DNA from: Rehmannia glutinosa | Lineage: Eukaryota > Streptophyta > Magnoliopsida > Lamiales > Orobanchaceae | Length of the DNA: 64,000 bases | Direction of reading: 5' to 3' | Assembly (NCBI GenBank): GCA_016081115.2 | Contig: CM071930.1 | Coordinates: 29,651,641-29,715,640, forward strand | Shown: one piece after another, positions 1 to 12,497 of the stretch | Position numbering within the stretch: the first letter of the stretch is position 1 | Layout: the number at the start of each line of letters is the position of its first letter | The notes under the pieces: model-generated | What the model was told of the DNA's origin: nothing | Database searches by the model: none | The model's input: only the letters and a program-made list of their open reading frames with translations | Translations under genes and position numbers: made by a program

Positions 1-5
1 GGACC

Positions 6-205
6 ATGTTAGCTGAAACTGGATTGCCTAAGAGATTTTGGACTGAAGCCATAAATACAACATGCTATACTCAGAATAGTTGCATGATCAACAAGAAATT
101 TACCAAGACTCCCTATGAGATTTGGATAAGGAGAAAGCCAAATGTTGGATATTTCAAGATATTTTGATGTAAATGATTCATCCACAACAATGGCGAGGAC
201 CATTT
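6..205 (+). pseudogene. Copia integrase C-terminal core fragment (element A)
   Basis: The reading frame from the ATG at 6 encodes the end of a copia integrase core: a leading MLAETGLPKRFW, then the TTCYTQN segment and KTPYEIW, all typical of the region just after the catalytic glutamate. TGA stops at 165-167 and 174-176 fall in the conserved segment that reads F-G-C-K-C-F in related copies. The frame is then cut at 205 by the insertion of element I1 and resumes at 13684. The catalytic DDE residues lie off the left edge. Its role would have been integration of retrotransposon cDNA; this copy is dead. Confidence 0.85.
201..205. repeat. Target site duplication of I1 (left copy; right copy 13684-13688)
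   Basis: The pentamer CATTT directly precedes the LTR of I1 at 201-205 and follows its other LTR at 13684-13688. Five base pairs is the normal duplication for copia integrases. Both flanks belong to the same integrase coding frame, so the insertion target is certain. Confidence 0.93.
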
Positions 206-1637
206 TGTAGGTCCCAAGGGGTGTGGGTGTAAGGTTTAGAAGGGGGGGGGGTTGAATAAACCTTACCAACTTTTCATATTTAGTCCTTTTTAAAGTACAG
301 AGTTGATGTTACTCAGCTGTGTCCTTGGTGGACAGCTAATTTAGTTAATCAGTAGGGTTAGTCTCTCAACAGACTCAACTGAGCTGTTGATGGAATAGCT
401 CAGCTGTTAAGACTAAATTAACTCAACTGTAGTTTGTTTTCAGCGGAAGACTTAACACCCTTAAGTTTGGTTTAGTAGAGATTTAAAGCTTGATTTAGTA
501 CTTAGAAATTATCTAATGGATAGCAAATATGTCAGCAGAATTAAACAAATATGATGCAGGAATTTAAGTGCTGAAATGTAAATGACACGATAAGTTTTTA
601 TAGAGGTTCGAAGATGGGGTAATTCTTCTACTCCTCTCTTCTCCAACTCCTGGAGGAATCCACTAGGTATTGATCGGATACAAAGTGGTAATACCGGAGA
701 TACAAGTCTTGATCACACAAATGACTTGATCCTTTGGGACTCGGGCCTCGGAGATGCCTTGATCACTCACCGGCTTCTCGTGACGACTCGAGCCTTTCTT
801 CTTCAGGCAAAACCGCTTTGTTACTACAGCTCACTTGCTCAAGCTCTTTGGATTTGATCACGAAGCCCTCCAAAAACTTGAGACTGGTTCGACCTTGAAC
901 CTTCCTACAATCCTTCGTAGAATGTAGACCCCTTGATTCTTCAATAATTTCCTCTTCAACTAATAGAAGTTATCTTTCCTTCACATGTGAGTGTTGGATT
1001 GATGATCTTCGTAGTGTAGGCCTGAGGATTAATCTTGAATGATTTGAGAATATTTTCAGTTACAATTCTAATAGTTTCTTGAATGCTTGTGGTTCGTAAC
1101 CTTTTCTCGATTCATTCCTCGCCTTTTTATAGTGATCTTTCAAAAATTTGCCCGAAGAGATAGGCTTATTTTTGAAAGTCACTTGTGGTCGCTGGCTTGT
1201 CTTGTTGCGATCCTTGAATTTGCCACTTCCTCGTATAAGATGTTCTTCACTTTTCGAGTTCGACACGGTGTAGTGCTTCCCATTGGTTTATTCCTTTTGC
1301 ATGCTTCTGGGATCGAGCACTTCGAGAAAGGTAGCATGGAGATATTACTTGTTTAAGTAATTCTCTTGATTTCTATGCAACGGATCTTTTTCATTATCTC
1401 GACTTGACGCATTTCCTTGTTTTCCCCCAGGTGACTTAGAGTCGCCTTCCAATCATCGGATGACTCTCCTGTCACTTTGACTTGAGACTTGGTCGTATTT
1501 GGTCGACTTGATCGATACTTCATTCACCATCTCACCGCTTCCTTCCTTGATCGAGTTCGTCTTCTCTTCTTTGCCATACTTCCTATTCTAAGTTTTACAT
1601 GGCATTCATCAAAATCTAAACAATAAATTTCCCAACA
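206..1637 (-). repeat. 3' LTR of I1
   Basis: On the - strand the LTR starts TGTTGGGAAA and ends GGGACCTACA, the TG...CA ends of the family. It is 1432 bp. Against the 5' LTR (1186 bp) it retains a block of about 380 bp, roughly 618-1010, that the 5' copy has lost. It lacks about 130 bp present near 13490-13625 of the 5' copy. A TATA-like stretch lies at 1123-1133 on the - strand. Confidence 0.92.
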
Positions 1638-1660
1638 ATTTTCCCCTTTTTGATGATGCC
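1638..1660 (-). other. Polypurine tract of I1
   Basis: Directly inside the 3' LTR the - strand reads AAAAAGGGGAAAAT, the purine-rich primer for plus-strand DNA synthesis. The same tract occurs at 47392-47412 in K and, with small changes, at 20294-20311 in B. Confidence 0.85.
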
Positions 1661-1907
1661 AAAACTTAAAACATTCAAAATGTAAATAGCAAAGATACAT
1701 ACGATAGTGCATTCACATAGAATGTATGCGTAGAATCAATCCTTTTATTGATCATTACATTCTTGTTCTTTTACACAACTCAACAAGGTGTATCGTGAGC
1801 AAACATTTGTCTACACAAAACTAGAGAGTTTACAATTGTTTATGACAAAGACTTACATAAAGTGTATTTACAAGGTAAAATACATGAAGGGGTGGACAAA
1901 GAACACT
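1661..1907. other. Non-coding 3' region of I1
   Basis: AT-rich sequence lies between the end of the additional ORF and the polypurine tract. It matches the equivalent stretch of element K (about 47413-47687). I see no gene in it. Confidence 0.6.
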
Positions 1908-4900
1908 TCATCTCCTTCGCCTCCTTTCTTCTTCTTGAAAGATCTTCTCGCTTCTTCTTCTCTTTTTCTCATCTCCAGCCCGCTTTCTTCTTCTTTTCAT
2001 ATGCCTACCGGCACCTTCATCTCTTCTTAGTCTCTCTTGTCTCTCCTCCCAAAGCCGAGTTTGTCTTTTATTTTCTTCTTCGATTCTTTTGACATACTCA
2101 ACATTGTTTTTAGCCACTTGCGCATTGGCTACTTGGTCAAGACCAGCCCAAGAGATCCCTCCTTTCTTGCCTGGAACTATGTACTCAATGTTTTTGGGCG
2201 AGGTCTAGGTCCAAGCCTCTTCCTTCACCGGCCGCTTTTTCTACTACTCTCCTCCGGGCGTGTATTGTCTTGGGGTCTTTTCTTCCCACCGAGTGACTAG
2301 CGGAGTGACCAAAGCAGAGCGATCGCTGAGTCCGCCGCTTGTCGCCTTATTCACATAGCGTGAGACCATTTTCCCAAGACAAGTCCCAATCTTGAGCCAT
2401 GGACATGTTTGCAAAGTATCCTTCGATGATGCGAGCGTTTTAAATTCATCAACCGATCTTGCTCGCCTCCAAAGATCTCGAGATGGCATAAGTGTCTCAT
2501 CGCTCACCGGAATGCCTCCATGTTGTTTCAAGATATTCATAACTCGGGCATCCATCCTTCCTTCCACTTCCTCCATCCCCTCGCTTCAATTGTTTTTCTC
2601 TTTTCCATAGATATAGCAGAGTGTTGGAGTGGCGAGTCACTGGAGTTTGTCACGATGATATCACCGTGACAAGACCTTGTTGGGGTTTGTGCAATCATTA
2701 AGGTCACTTCTCTCGATTCTTCCCCCTCAACAGACTTTCCTTTCTTTTGTTTTGACGCTTCTCACTGTCTTTTCCTTCACAAATTTGCTTCCCTTCTTTT
2801 CAACTTCGATCTCTTTAGCGCTTTAAGGTATTTCTCTTCCCCCTTTTTGGCATCATCAAAGGAGAGAGGAACCCCGAAACATACTCGCAAGCGGTGAAGT
2901 CTAGCCACGATAGTCGAAGTTCTCGCCTCGAGTCCTGCTCCGAGTATGCGGCACGAAATTCGAGCGAGTGGCGTTGGACTCTCGCTTGAATTAGCTTCAT
3001 CTCAATGCATGAGAAGGCCGAATTTTCTATCCATATTTTCTTCCATACACAGAGATCACTCTTATTTTGCTCACGCAGCAGCTTTATCTCAAGAGTGTGA
3101 GCTTCATGCATGTGCTCAATGTGTTCTCTCAATTTTGTCTTGGCATCGCATTCTCGGCCGCCATACCAACAACTTGTTGACCAATGTCCTGAAGTATCTA
3201 GCTTGTTCCACACGCATTGTTTCTTCTTTGTTGCCACCATTCCCGATTCTCGATCAAGTTATGCCTCTCAAGTCAGCAGTGAGGTTGGCATCTCTCGTTG
3301 TCCATCTCATGTCCATAGAGGCCTGGTGCCTCTCCATCCGCTCAATTTCAGCAAATAATGCCTTGAACACCTCGTGAACTTCAAATGCTTTCTTCCGTTG
3401 CGGTGATGGCCACGCAGCCGTCAAAGTCATAGTCACCGAATGATGGTACCGATGGAATGACAGAGTTGGTCTATGAAAGCGCCATGCGAGTTCGTTCTCG
3501 ACTCTTCCGGGAGGCTCGGGTACCTCCAGGAGAAAGGAAATGATTCTACAAAGGAATCATCACCGCCAACCGGGATTTGTTCAATGATGAGCGGTGCGCG
3601 TGAAGTTCCTTTTGAGTCGAACCTATTGCAGCTTGGTGAGCCCGCGCAGCCGGACTGCTTTGCTTGGGGTCTTTTGTGAAGTGGACTGGCTTGCCGAGCC
3701 TCACTGCCTCAACAGCCTTCGTTGGTCTCGATGGTTTCTCCAATTGAGTAGACGTCCTCGGCCTTATCGAGCGTAACTGGACGATGATGAAATTTCCATT
3801 GGTGGCTCATCATCAAAATTAAAGGTTTGACAAGTAGTCTTGGGATCGACTTGCTCGTGCTTGGAACATCCTCACCGAGTCTTTTGATTTGTCACGGGGG
3901 ATGACTCGGCTTCTTCTCGTCGCGCTTTCCGATCCCGGAAAGGTTACATCGATTGTCCTGGGAATCATGAAGCGCGCTTATCTCCTTTTCGGATGAATCA
4001 ATGATAGCAGGAGGATGTTCTCTACTTGACCTCTTTACCCTGGGAAGTCTCAACCTCCCGTTGGCCTTCATTACCTTCCGCAGCCTCAATCGCAAGGCCT
4101 TGGACCTCCCTTTCGACAAAGTGTCACCGCCTTAGGGTCTTCGTGGTGGCATCCATTGGAGTCTCAACCCCATGGATTGCACTTTCATCGCCTGCAGTGT
4201 TAACTCCCGTGGTCTGTTCCGTCTCGTGCCTCGATCGCATCGCGTCATTAGCCTTCGTGAGCAGTTGGCACCTCACCGAGACAGTCTCAATCGTCTAAGC
4301 TTCGTTGATGGCAACTTGCTGTTCATCTTGTGTTTGTACTTTCTCCACTTTGCCTCCTAGATTCGTTGTGAGTCATCTCGCATCCTACGACCTTGTGAGT
4401 GGAGGGAGTTTCCCCCTCACCGGCGCACCACCGAGTGACTTGGAATGGGATCACTCGTCTCCAAACTCCCGGCTGTATCTACTGAGTGTTCAGCCGTTGG
4501 GGCAGGTGGTAAGACACCTTCAATAGGGGTTGGCTTGACTGGGGTCCCCACTATCCCAGTTTCATCGCCATCTCCCTTATTTCTTTCTTCCGAGTGAGCT
4601 GGGGAAGTGGTTGCAGCAACAACGGTGGCGATTTGCTGAACCACTCCCATTGGATCGATTTCCAGCTGTGTTTTGGAGGACTCTCCAGGTCCCTCCATCA
4701 ATCTTTGCTCGTGAAGGATTCTGATTTGTGCAATGCTTGCCGCATTTGCACTTCTTCTCGTGGGCGCGCAGCAGGTCCGATCCTCATCACTTTCTCGATA
4801 GAATATCAAAGTGAGAATGTGTATGTTCTGTGGTGCCAGTGAGAGGGCGATGCCGGGCCTTCTCTCGTGCCTCGCCTTCCTCCGCCGCTCTCCTTCTCCT

Positions 4901-6404
4901 TATCCTCAAGATCTGCAGATATCTTTGCGCTTTTCTTCATCCAAAGGCTGGGATCACAGAGGTCACCCAAGGAAGTTCAGCCTCTTCTTCTTCTTCGATA
5001 AACTCGGCCGAATTGTTCCTGGATCGACTCAACTTCCACTTCCTCCACTCTCGCAGATGATTTTGGATGTCCGGATAAGGTGGGGATAGGATCATCACAT
5101 CACTATCATCTCTATCGGCCTCTTCTCGTGTCTCACCAGGTGCGAACTACAAACTGTGTATTCAGTTGCCTCTGGACGCCTTCACAGACTTAGCGCTTTC
5201 ATCAATAACATCCGAGATTCTACTTCTCTAGCGCTCTCCGTGTCTGCTCCAAACAGTGGCTGACTCATCCCGGTTTCTCAAGCTCGGAGTGCTTGATGAT
5301 TCTTCGTCGTCTCTTAGTTCGTACTGCAGGGATTTCCGCCGAGAGAGTGTCTTCGAGTCTTGGGCGCGGGGCCTGGTGGTGTTTTCTTCCGAGGAGCCGT
5401 CTTGCTTATCGCTTCTTCTCTTTTTGACGATCGGAGACGGTATTTGAGAGTCCTTCTCGACCACTGCCAGGGCAGAGACACGGCCATGCAAGGGGGACTC
5501 GGCTGCGCAGGGGGGAGCATGTTTGTTTTTCTTTGCTCGCAGAGCAACAACAGTCTTCTTAGCACCGCAGGGGCAGGCTTTCTTCTTTGGTGGAGAGGAA
5601 ACAATCGTATCTTCAGGGTCAACGATTCCCCCTCATTCGTGTCGCCTCTCTTGGCGTAGGCTCTCTCTCTCGTGCGCTGCAGAGGTTTGATCTCGAACAT
5701 CTCTTGTTTACATGGAACGCCTTTCCATGTCTAAGAGGGACTCCTTTCACTCCTCCATCACCGCCAATCAACAGCCATATCCTTGGGATCCTCCAAATGC
5801 ACCATCTTCCTTGAAGGATTTGTTCCTACATTTTGGCGAGTCTCACGTAGACAAACTCACCAATTTATTTTCCTTTCTTCAATGATCGCAACCATTACGA
5901 TCAACTTTGCTTTTGATTGGTCAAAGCCGCCAAATTTGATGTCTATGCATTTGGCAACTATGTCCAATAGTTTGTGGTAATCCTCCTTCAAGAAATCTTG
6001 TTTGCTTTGTGTAAACTATTTTATCAAAGATAGTCGGGCTTGGCTACTTCCTTCCAAGTAGCAAATAGGTTTACATCACTTTGTTGATTTCTCGATGCTC
6101 CTTCCGTCGATAGTGAGCGGTGTTCACCAAATCCTTGGCGAGATGGTGAACTTCTTTCCGTGAATGATGACTTTATCCCTTCATCGTGAATCTCGGCGTT
6201 CACGTAGAATTGTGCGACCTCCTCCCACATAGGTCATTGGATATTCCAACGCCGAAAATGGTTTCAGCCGGACGCTTTGAGCTTTTCAGCGATTTTCTTT
6301 ATGAGGGCGTCATCGGACCCCTATTTGACCATGCCCTCGAAATCCATGGTTGACCCTGTGTGGATTTGCTTTCCTAGCTTGACAAAATCATAGGTTGATG
6401 CCAT
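1908..6404 (-). pseudogene. Additional sense ORF of I1 downstream of pol, heavily frameshifted
   Basis: The - strand ATG at 6404 opens with MASTYDFVKLG, which matches the start of the equivalent ORF in K (MAPSYDFVKMA, 52698). About 4.5 kb of broken coding sequence follows, ending at 1908. Recognisable blocks, N to C: a segment with YVNAEIHDEG near 6170; a DYHKLLDI-like block; a long acidic low-complexity middle; a coiled-coil segment near 3240-2815 containing EFRAAYSEQD; and a C-terminal block at 2105-2180 with KKGGISWAGLD, followed by a very charged arginine/glutamate tail. Function is unknown. Its position corresponds to the env-like ORF of SIRE-type elements, but I see no convincing signal peptide or membrane segment. 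It may be related to the putative plant transposon protein families. The many frame changes may be partly sequence error. Confidence 0.7.
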
Positions 6405-6956
6405 TTTTTAGGATTTCACCTAAAAGAAACTTAGAAATTTGATTTGAATACTGAGAGGGTTTTGAGAGAGTTTTGCCTTTGCTTCTGAGATAGAAATGAA
6501 CCGTTTTGGTGATATGTGAGAGAAGACAGATGAAAATGGGGTAAGTATGGTTTCTGAAAGGACGTGCGGGTGGTTTTTGAAATGTGATCGAAATCAACGG
6601 CTTAGATTTTGCACGCCGATTTAGCATTTAATGTCTCGTATTTAATGCGGCAGCATTTATATCCAATCATAAGCTTGGTGTGCAGCTTTTTGTCTGTACA
6701 CATCATTATTATGCTGACGTCATTCTTAAAAACATTCCCGCTTAGTAAAACGATCGTTTTTGTCACTTTCCTCATAAATGACTCACCTTATCCCTTAGCC
6801 GATTTAACTCTTCTTCTCACAGCTTCTCTTAGTGACTCAAATTGTCACCGACTCGGATAGCTGTCTTTTCCGACATACCATTTACTTAGCCGATTTGTGA
6901 GTTCAACTCTTTTTCCCTTTTTGTGTTTCATTTCTTTTCTTTGAGTCTTCTGAGTG
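6405..6956. other. Non-coding spacer between pol and the additional ORF of I1
   Basis: About 550 bp separate the end of RNase H from the additional ORF's ATG. The same spacer occurs in K (52699-53261) and E (29200-29735). On the - strand it holds a TTTTATACCC-like AT-rich stretch in K, which could be a leader or internal promoter for the downstream ORF. That is inference only. Confidence 0.45.
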
Positions 6957-8587
6957 TTAACTCAGCTCAATTAACCCTAACTCATGCTTGAGTTCTTCAA
7001 ATCTTGACTCACATAATGGTTTTGTGAAGATGTCACCAATTGTTTATAAGTTGAGATATATTCTAAGATGATGTCCTTCTTTTCAACATGATCTCTTATG
7101 AAGTGATATCCGACATCGATATGCTTTGTTCTTGAGTGCAACACAGATTTTGAGTGATTGCAATTGCACTTGTGTTATCACACATGATTGGGATTTCCTT
7201 TTCCTCAACTTCATAGTCTCTCGCTTGTTGTCTCATCCATAGGACTTGGGCACAACAATGCCGCAGCTATGTATTCTCGCTTCACCAGAGAGGTGGCTAT
7301 TGAATTTTGCTTCTTGCTAAACCAGAAATCACTGTTTCCAAGCATTTGTCATGTGCCTCGAGGTGCTTTTCCTGTCAACTCGCATCCAAAGATATAGTCG
7401 AGTCCGAATAGCCAATTAGCTTGAATCCACCTTCCTTTGGATACCATAAGCCAACTTCGCTTCCTTTCAAGTATCTCAAGATTCTCTTAGTCATTTGTTG
7501 TCATATGGCTCTCTTTTGGAGCAGATTGAAATCTTGCACATACACCTACAAAGAAAGGTGATGCCTGGCCTCGCTTGCCGTGAGATAGAGCAATGATCCA
7601 ATAAGTGCTCTATATCTTGTTTGATCTACAGCTTGCCATCCGCATGCATGTCCATTTTGGATCGATGTATTCATTGGTATTTTCACGTAAGACTTCTCCT
7701 CCATACCAAATTTCTTCATTAAATCTCCTGTATTTTGTTTGACTTATGAAGCTTCCATCCTTCAAATGCTTTTCACTTGGAGTCCAAGGAAAAATGTCGC
7801 TCTCCCATCATGCTCATTTCGAACTTGTTTTGCATGAGGTTTGAGAATTTATCACACAAACTCTTTGTTTGTGGATCCAAAAATGATGTCATCCACGTAT
7901 ATTTGAACAAGTAGTATACTTTTCTTGTCTTGAATTCTGAAAAGTGTTCTATCTACTTTTTCTTTTGTGAATCCATTCTCGCTTAGGAATTGTGACAAAG
8001 TATCATACCATGCTCTGGGTGCCTGTTTCAATCCATACGAGCTTTCTTGAGTTTGTATACCTTATCTCCAAGAGTCTTCTCAAATCCTGGAGGTTGTTCA
8101 ACATACACTTCTTCTTCCAATAAACCATTTAGGAATGCACTTTTTACATCCATCTGATATACAGTAAAATTCTTGTGAGTTGCATAGGCAAGAAACATCC
8201 TTATAGCTTCCAATCTTGCTACAGGGGCAAATGTTTCATCAAAATCTATCCCTTCTTCTTGGCAATATCCTTTGGCTACTAATCTTGCTTTGTTTCTTAC
8301 CACATAACCTTCCTCGTTCATCTTATTTCGAACACCCATTTAGTGCCAATAACATTTTGATGAGTGGGTCTTTGAACTAATTCCCATACTTTATTTCTTT
8401 CAAACTGATTCAGTTCTTCTTGCATAGCTTGAATCCTATGTGTGTCATCTAATGCTTGTGACACATCTTTGGGCTCTATTTGTGAGATGAAGCATGTGAA
8501 CATAGCTTCTTGTTGAGTTCTGGATCTTGTTTTGACACCTTCTCTTATATCTCCAATGACAAGTTCTCGTGGATGATCTCTCACCAT
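6957..8587 (-). pseudogene. Copia reverse transcriptase and RNase H of I1
   Basis: On the - strand, 8587-8318 carries the linker before RT and the RT start (NQFERNKVWELV). 8339-8028 carries RT motifs including YCQEEGIDFDETFAPVARLE and QMDVKSAFLNGLLEEEV. The catalytic YVDD is at 7888-7899, with both aspartates intact. RNase H follows and runs to about 6957, ending in the usual EELKHELGLIEL tail. The activity would be cDNA synthesis and removal of the RNA strand. The frame changes several times (near 8330, 8030 and 7700), so no full-length protein can be read. Its closest relatives in the window are RT of K (54718) and A (14047). Confidence 0.85.
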
Positions 8588-8891
8588 CGAGGTTGGAGTA
8601 AGTTAGCCGGATTCAATGTCTTGGTACTGTGTTCTTTTGATCACTCTCTCGTAATCACTTAGCCGCAAATTTTCCAAATTGCTTTTGAGATTTAGCTATC
8701 TCATCTTCTTCTCGAGTTTACAATTCCGTTTGCCACTTTCCGATAGGATTCTTCTCGCATGGTTGGTTGATTTGCTTGTCGCTTGATTCTTCTATGTTTC
8801 CTCCATTAACATTTGGTTCATCGAACACCACATGAATGGATTCCTCTCAGAACTATAGTCCTCTTGTTGAGTATTCTCAGAGGCTTTGCTT

Positions 8892-9845
8892 TCATTGAGT
8901 ATCCCAAGAAAATACCTTCATCGCTTTAGCATCAAACGCCTTTAGATTTTCTTTGCCATTGTTATGGATGAAGCATTTACATCCAAATATTCTGAAATAT
9001 GCAACATTTGGTTTTCTTCCACCAAATCTCATAGGAGTCTTTGTCACCGTTTGTTTATCATACATCCTGCTTTTGAGTGTAGCAAGTCGTGTTGATTGCT
9101 TGACCAAAATCTTTTTGGTAACCCCGCTTACCTAACATGGTCCTTCCGCTTCTTTGAGAGTTCTATTCCTTCTTTCTCGCAACTCCATTCTCACAGGAGT
9201 CCTTGCCGCAAATAGTTCATGACCAATACCATTTTCAATACAATACCGAGTTATTATTCCATTGACAAACTCGGTTCCTCTGTCTCGATCTTATTTTGAT
9301 GATGGTTTGGTTCTTCTCGTTTTGAATTCTCTTCATCAACTCGTGGTAGTTTCTATAGAGTTTCTTTCTTCTTACATATGAATATAGTCCATGTATATCT
9401 TGAGTAGTCATCTATTACCACCAAGGTGTATTTCTTTCCACTTATACTAGCTGGTTCCACTTGGGCCAAATAGATCCATATGTAGCGGTGCAATATTCTT
9501 GTTGAAGATGGGCATGTCTTTTCTTCAATGATGATTTGATTTGTTTTCCCTTCGACATGCGTCACATATACTCTCCTTTTTGTATACTGAGTCCGAAGTC
9601 CTTCCACAAGACTACTTACGCAAGTTTGTTAATCGTTTTGAAATTTAGGTGACTCGACTTTTTGTGCCACAACCAACTTGATTCAAATGTGCTTTTTGCT
9701 AATAGACAGTCTTTGGGTGTTGCGGTTGACCAATCCACGACATACATGTTCTTCCCTCGTCTGCATCCTTGCAACACAACTTCATTCGATTCAAAGATCC
9801 TTGATTTGGCATATACCCATTTTAAATCCAACATTATAACCCTTG
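8892..9845 (-). pseudogene. Copia GAG-pre-integrase and integrase of I1
   Basis: The - strand frame ending near 9616 contains WLWHKKSSHLNFKTINKL, the histidine part of the GAG-pre-integrase zinc finger (HHCC type). The core follows at 9607-9353, including GKKYTLVVIDDYSRYTW with the first catalytic aspartate region. The later core at 9107-8892 ends in FGCKCFIHNNGKENLKAFD. It would have inserted the cDNA into the genome. It is broken by frameshifts around 9610, 9350 and 9110, and the middle catalytic region is only partly readable. The coding region is continuous with protease upstream and RT downstream on the same strand. Confidence 0.82.
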
Positions 9846-10100
9846 TCACGAGTTGGTGATGCTTAGCAAATTGAAGTTGAGTCCTTCAACATATGCAACG
9901 TCTGTGATTTCTAATCCATTTTTCTTGATGGATCCAATGCATCTTATTTCTCTTGGAGCTTCATTTCCTCCAAATATGACTTTTGCTCCTTTGACTTCCT
10001 TGAATTTCGACAGGTTTTTCTTGTTTCCTGTCATGTGTCTGGAACAACCACTATCCATGTACCAGGTTCCTTGGCACTCAACTGTTCCTTGAACCTGCAA
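9846..10100 (-). pseudogene. Retropepsin-type protease of I1
   Basis: An 84-residue frame contains WYMDSGCSRHMTG, the copia aspartic protease active site with its D-S-G (the aspartate codon is about 10053-10055). GLEITDVAYVEGLNFNLLS follows, the typical flap-to-C-terminal segment. It cleaves the Gag-Pol polyprotein. The reading frame is open across the domain but is not joined in phase to gag (upstream, above 10100) or to integrase (below 9846). The family normally makes one continuous Gag-Pol, so this is a fragment of a broken polyprotein. Confidence 0.85.
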
Positions 10101-10457
10101 TCAAGAAATTTAAGTTTTAGGTACCCATACTTGCCTGGGTCCTGAGGGGTTAGAATTGTAAGATGATCCAACCAACTTATAGCCAAATCATTTGACTCTA
10201 AGGGGTTGCCATCTATCAGTGCCATAATCATAATTAATCTTGGCAAATTGCTTGGGGATTCAAGGCTCATACAACTGTCTCTTTTGTCTGTATGCCTGTA
10301 TATGTGTTCTAGCAACTGCCTTCTTTGGGTAATTGTGATATTTCTGAGTGTAGTGCCTAGGTGCATGTGTGTGCTGATGAAAGCTCCTATACCTTTGGAA
10401 TGACCTCTGCTGAGGTCTGGGCCTTTGCCATTTGGGCTTATATTCCATAGGTTTTTG

Positions 10458-12369
10458 TTAATAGTTCACATCATTCCAATCAGCTTGACTTGGATATTTT
10501 CTACCATTCCCATCATATGTTTTTCTCTTATAGATTTTCTGGGGTTTTTGGTAGCTCTGTTTCTTCTTTACAGAGTATTTTCTGTTTGGAGTTTGCTGAG
10601 GAACTCGACTGAATTTCTTCTCACTTGTCCTTTTAAGACTCAACCTGTTGTTTTCCTTTTCCTTTATAACCAAGGCCAGTTTGCTTGTGATTGTGCTTTT
10701 GATTAAATGTGTGTGCATCATTTGGAGTTTTGGATTTTTGAGATACTTCATTGCTTGAAGATCCCTTTTCCAAATTCACTCTTGAGCCCGACATAGCATA
10801 GTGGAATTAAATCCTAAGCCCTCTTTGTCTCCACATTCTCTTTGACTCATAATAAGATCATCCAATGATTTAGATGCCTTAGTAAATGAGGCAATCATAT
10901 TTTTGAGGTCATTTTCCCTCTTTTCTATAAAGACTTATTTCTCGCTAATAACTTTGCATTTTCCCTCTTGAGTAGATTGTTTTCCTCATTTAGTATTGTG
11001 TGTGAGGATTTAATATGTTCAAAATCTTTCATCATTTTGCCTAATGAATCATAAAGATCAGTGGGTGATGAAGTGTGTTTGTCACAATCACTATCACTAG
11101 AATCCGAGTTTGATGAGTTAGAGTGTACCTCATCTTCTTGGTCGAGTTGATCTTGTTCCTTGGCCATCAAATAGATTAGGGCTTCTTCTTCGAGTCACTT
11201 GAGTAGTCATCTTCACTACTCTCGACTCGGCTATGTCTTTTTGACTTGGGTGTCTCGTGATCTCTGCAGCCAACATTGCCTTTTTCTTTTCTTGTCTCCT
11301 TTCTCTCAAGACCTTTCTTTCTTCTTCATTCCCGTATTTTTGACTACATGATATGGGCAAAATCAATGGCATAGTGACCTGGTTGCCTACAGTTCAAGAT
11401 AAATATTCAACCTTTTGATCGACTCTTTCCATTCTTGGATTGTCACCCTTTGATATTCACTTTTTGATGATGTGTTCTTTTGGTTGGCCTATCTTCTCTT
11501 GACTTGGAAGGAGCCGAGTGTCTTCCGGAGGATTCGCCCTTGCCTTTCTTGTAGTTCTTGTTGAAGAACTTGTTGAACCTTTTTACTAGTAGGGCTATTT
11601 CTTCCGGGTCAATGACTTTTTGACCTCGGCTCTCTTCCCATCTTTAACAATTAGAGCAAATTGTTTTTTGGGTACAATTGTCTCTTCCTCGGTCTTTTCT
11701 TCTCACCAAATTCGTAGGCTTTGAGGTCCGAGAATAGTTCATGGTTGGATGTCTTTGATAGGTCCATGGAATGTCTCGGTGCCATGACCTTCATTTCCCA
11801 TTCACCGAAGACTTTTTAGGATCTTCATACACATTTCATTCTCGTGTATATTCTTTTCCAAGTCTTTGATGATTTCGTTGGTGATTTCGTGAATCGAGCA
11901 TCCAGTTGATCTAGGTTCTCTCCTCGAGATCATTTTGAAGTTCTCAAATTTACTGACAAACACCGATAACTTGTTTTCTTTGATTTGCTCGAGCCTTCAC
12001 AAATCAATGTTAGCTTGTCCTGCATTTCTTTAGCCGTTTTGCATGATTTGACTTTGTTGAACATGGCTTTGTCCAGGGTTTTGTAAAGAATGTCCTTGGC
12101 CACATTGTCCAAGTTATATCTTTTTTCTCGTCATCATTTGTCCATTCACTCTTGGTTTTTCGATCATAGCGGTCCGGGAGCTATATCCTCTTCACCTTCA
12201 CCGCAGCTCTTTCTTACAAATGTTCACCTTTAAGATTTGCGGTGGCCCATCCTCTATCACTATCCACATCTCATCATGTAATCTTTGATAGATGAGCACG
12301 CATACGAATTTTCCAATCATCAAATTCTTGAATTGTGAACATAGGGATGCGTGTCAAATTTACTTCCAT
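10458..12369 (-). pseudogene. Copia gag of I1
   Basis: The - strand ATG at 12369 gives MEVNLTRIPMFTIQEFDDW, the usual start of this family's Gag. It lies about 115 bases inside the primer binding site, which is why I chose this start. The capsid region runs through about 11500 in several frames. A degenerate zinc knuckle (NCRQPGHYAID, missing the last cysteine) lies near 11345-11400. A serine/aspartate-rich stretch and a heptad-like coiled coil lie at 11170-10925. Basic sequence at 10751-10458 leads toward protease. Gag packages the RNA into virus-like particles. The copy is broken by multiple frameshifts. Confidence 0.8.
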
Positions 12370-12483
12370 GATAATAAATTTTAATGATAAAAGGAGTTTT
12401 GAAAATTTGAGTACTAAAGCGAGAATTTGAAAAGTTTGGAGATCTAGTTCAAGAACCGATCATGGAAGGCTCAATGAACCAAC

Positions 12484-12495
12484 CGCTCCGATACC
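12484..12495 (-). other. Primer binding site of I1
   Basis: On the - strand, two bases inside the 5' LTR, the sequence is TGGTATCGGAGC. It matches the plant copia consensus TGGTATCAGAGC, complementary to the 3' end of initiator methionine tRNA, at 11 of 12 bases. Confidence 0.9.
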
Positions 12496-12497
12496 AC

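Noticed and set aside
2946..3377. A 143-codon + strand ORF
   Set aside because: Antisense to the additional ORF of I1.
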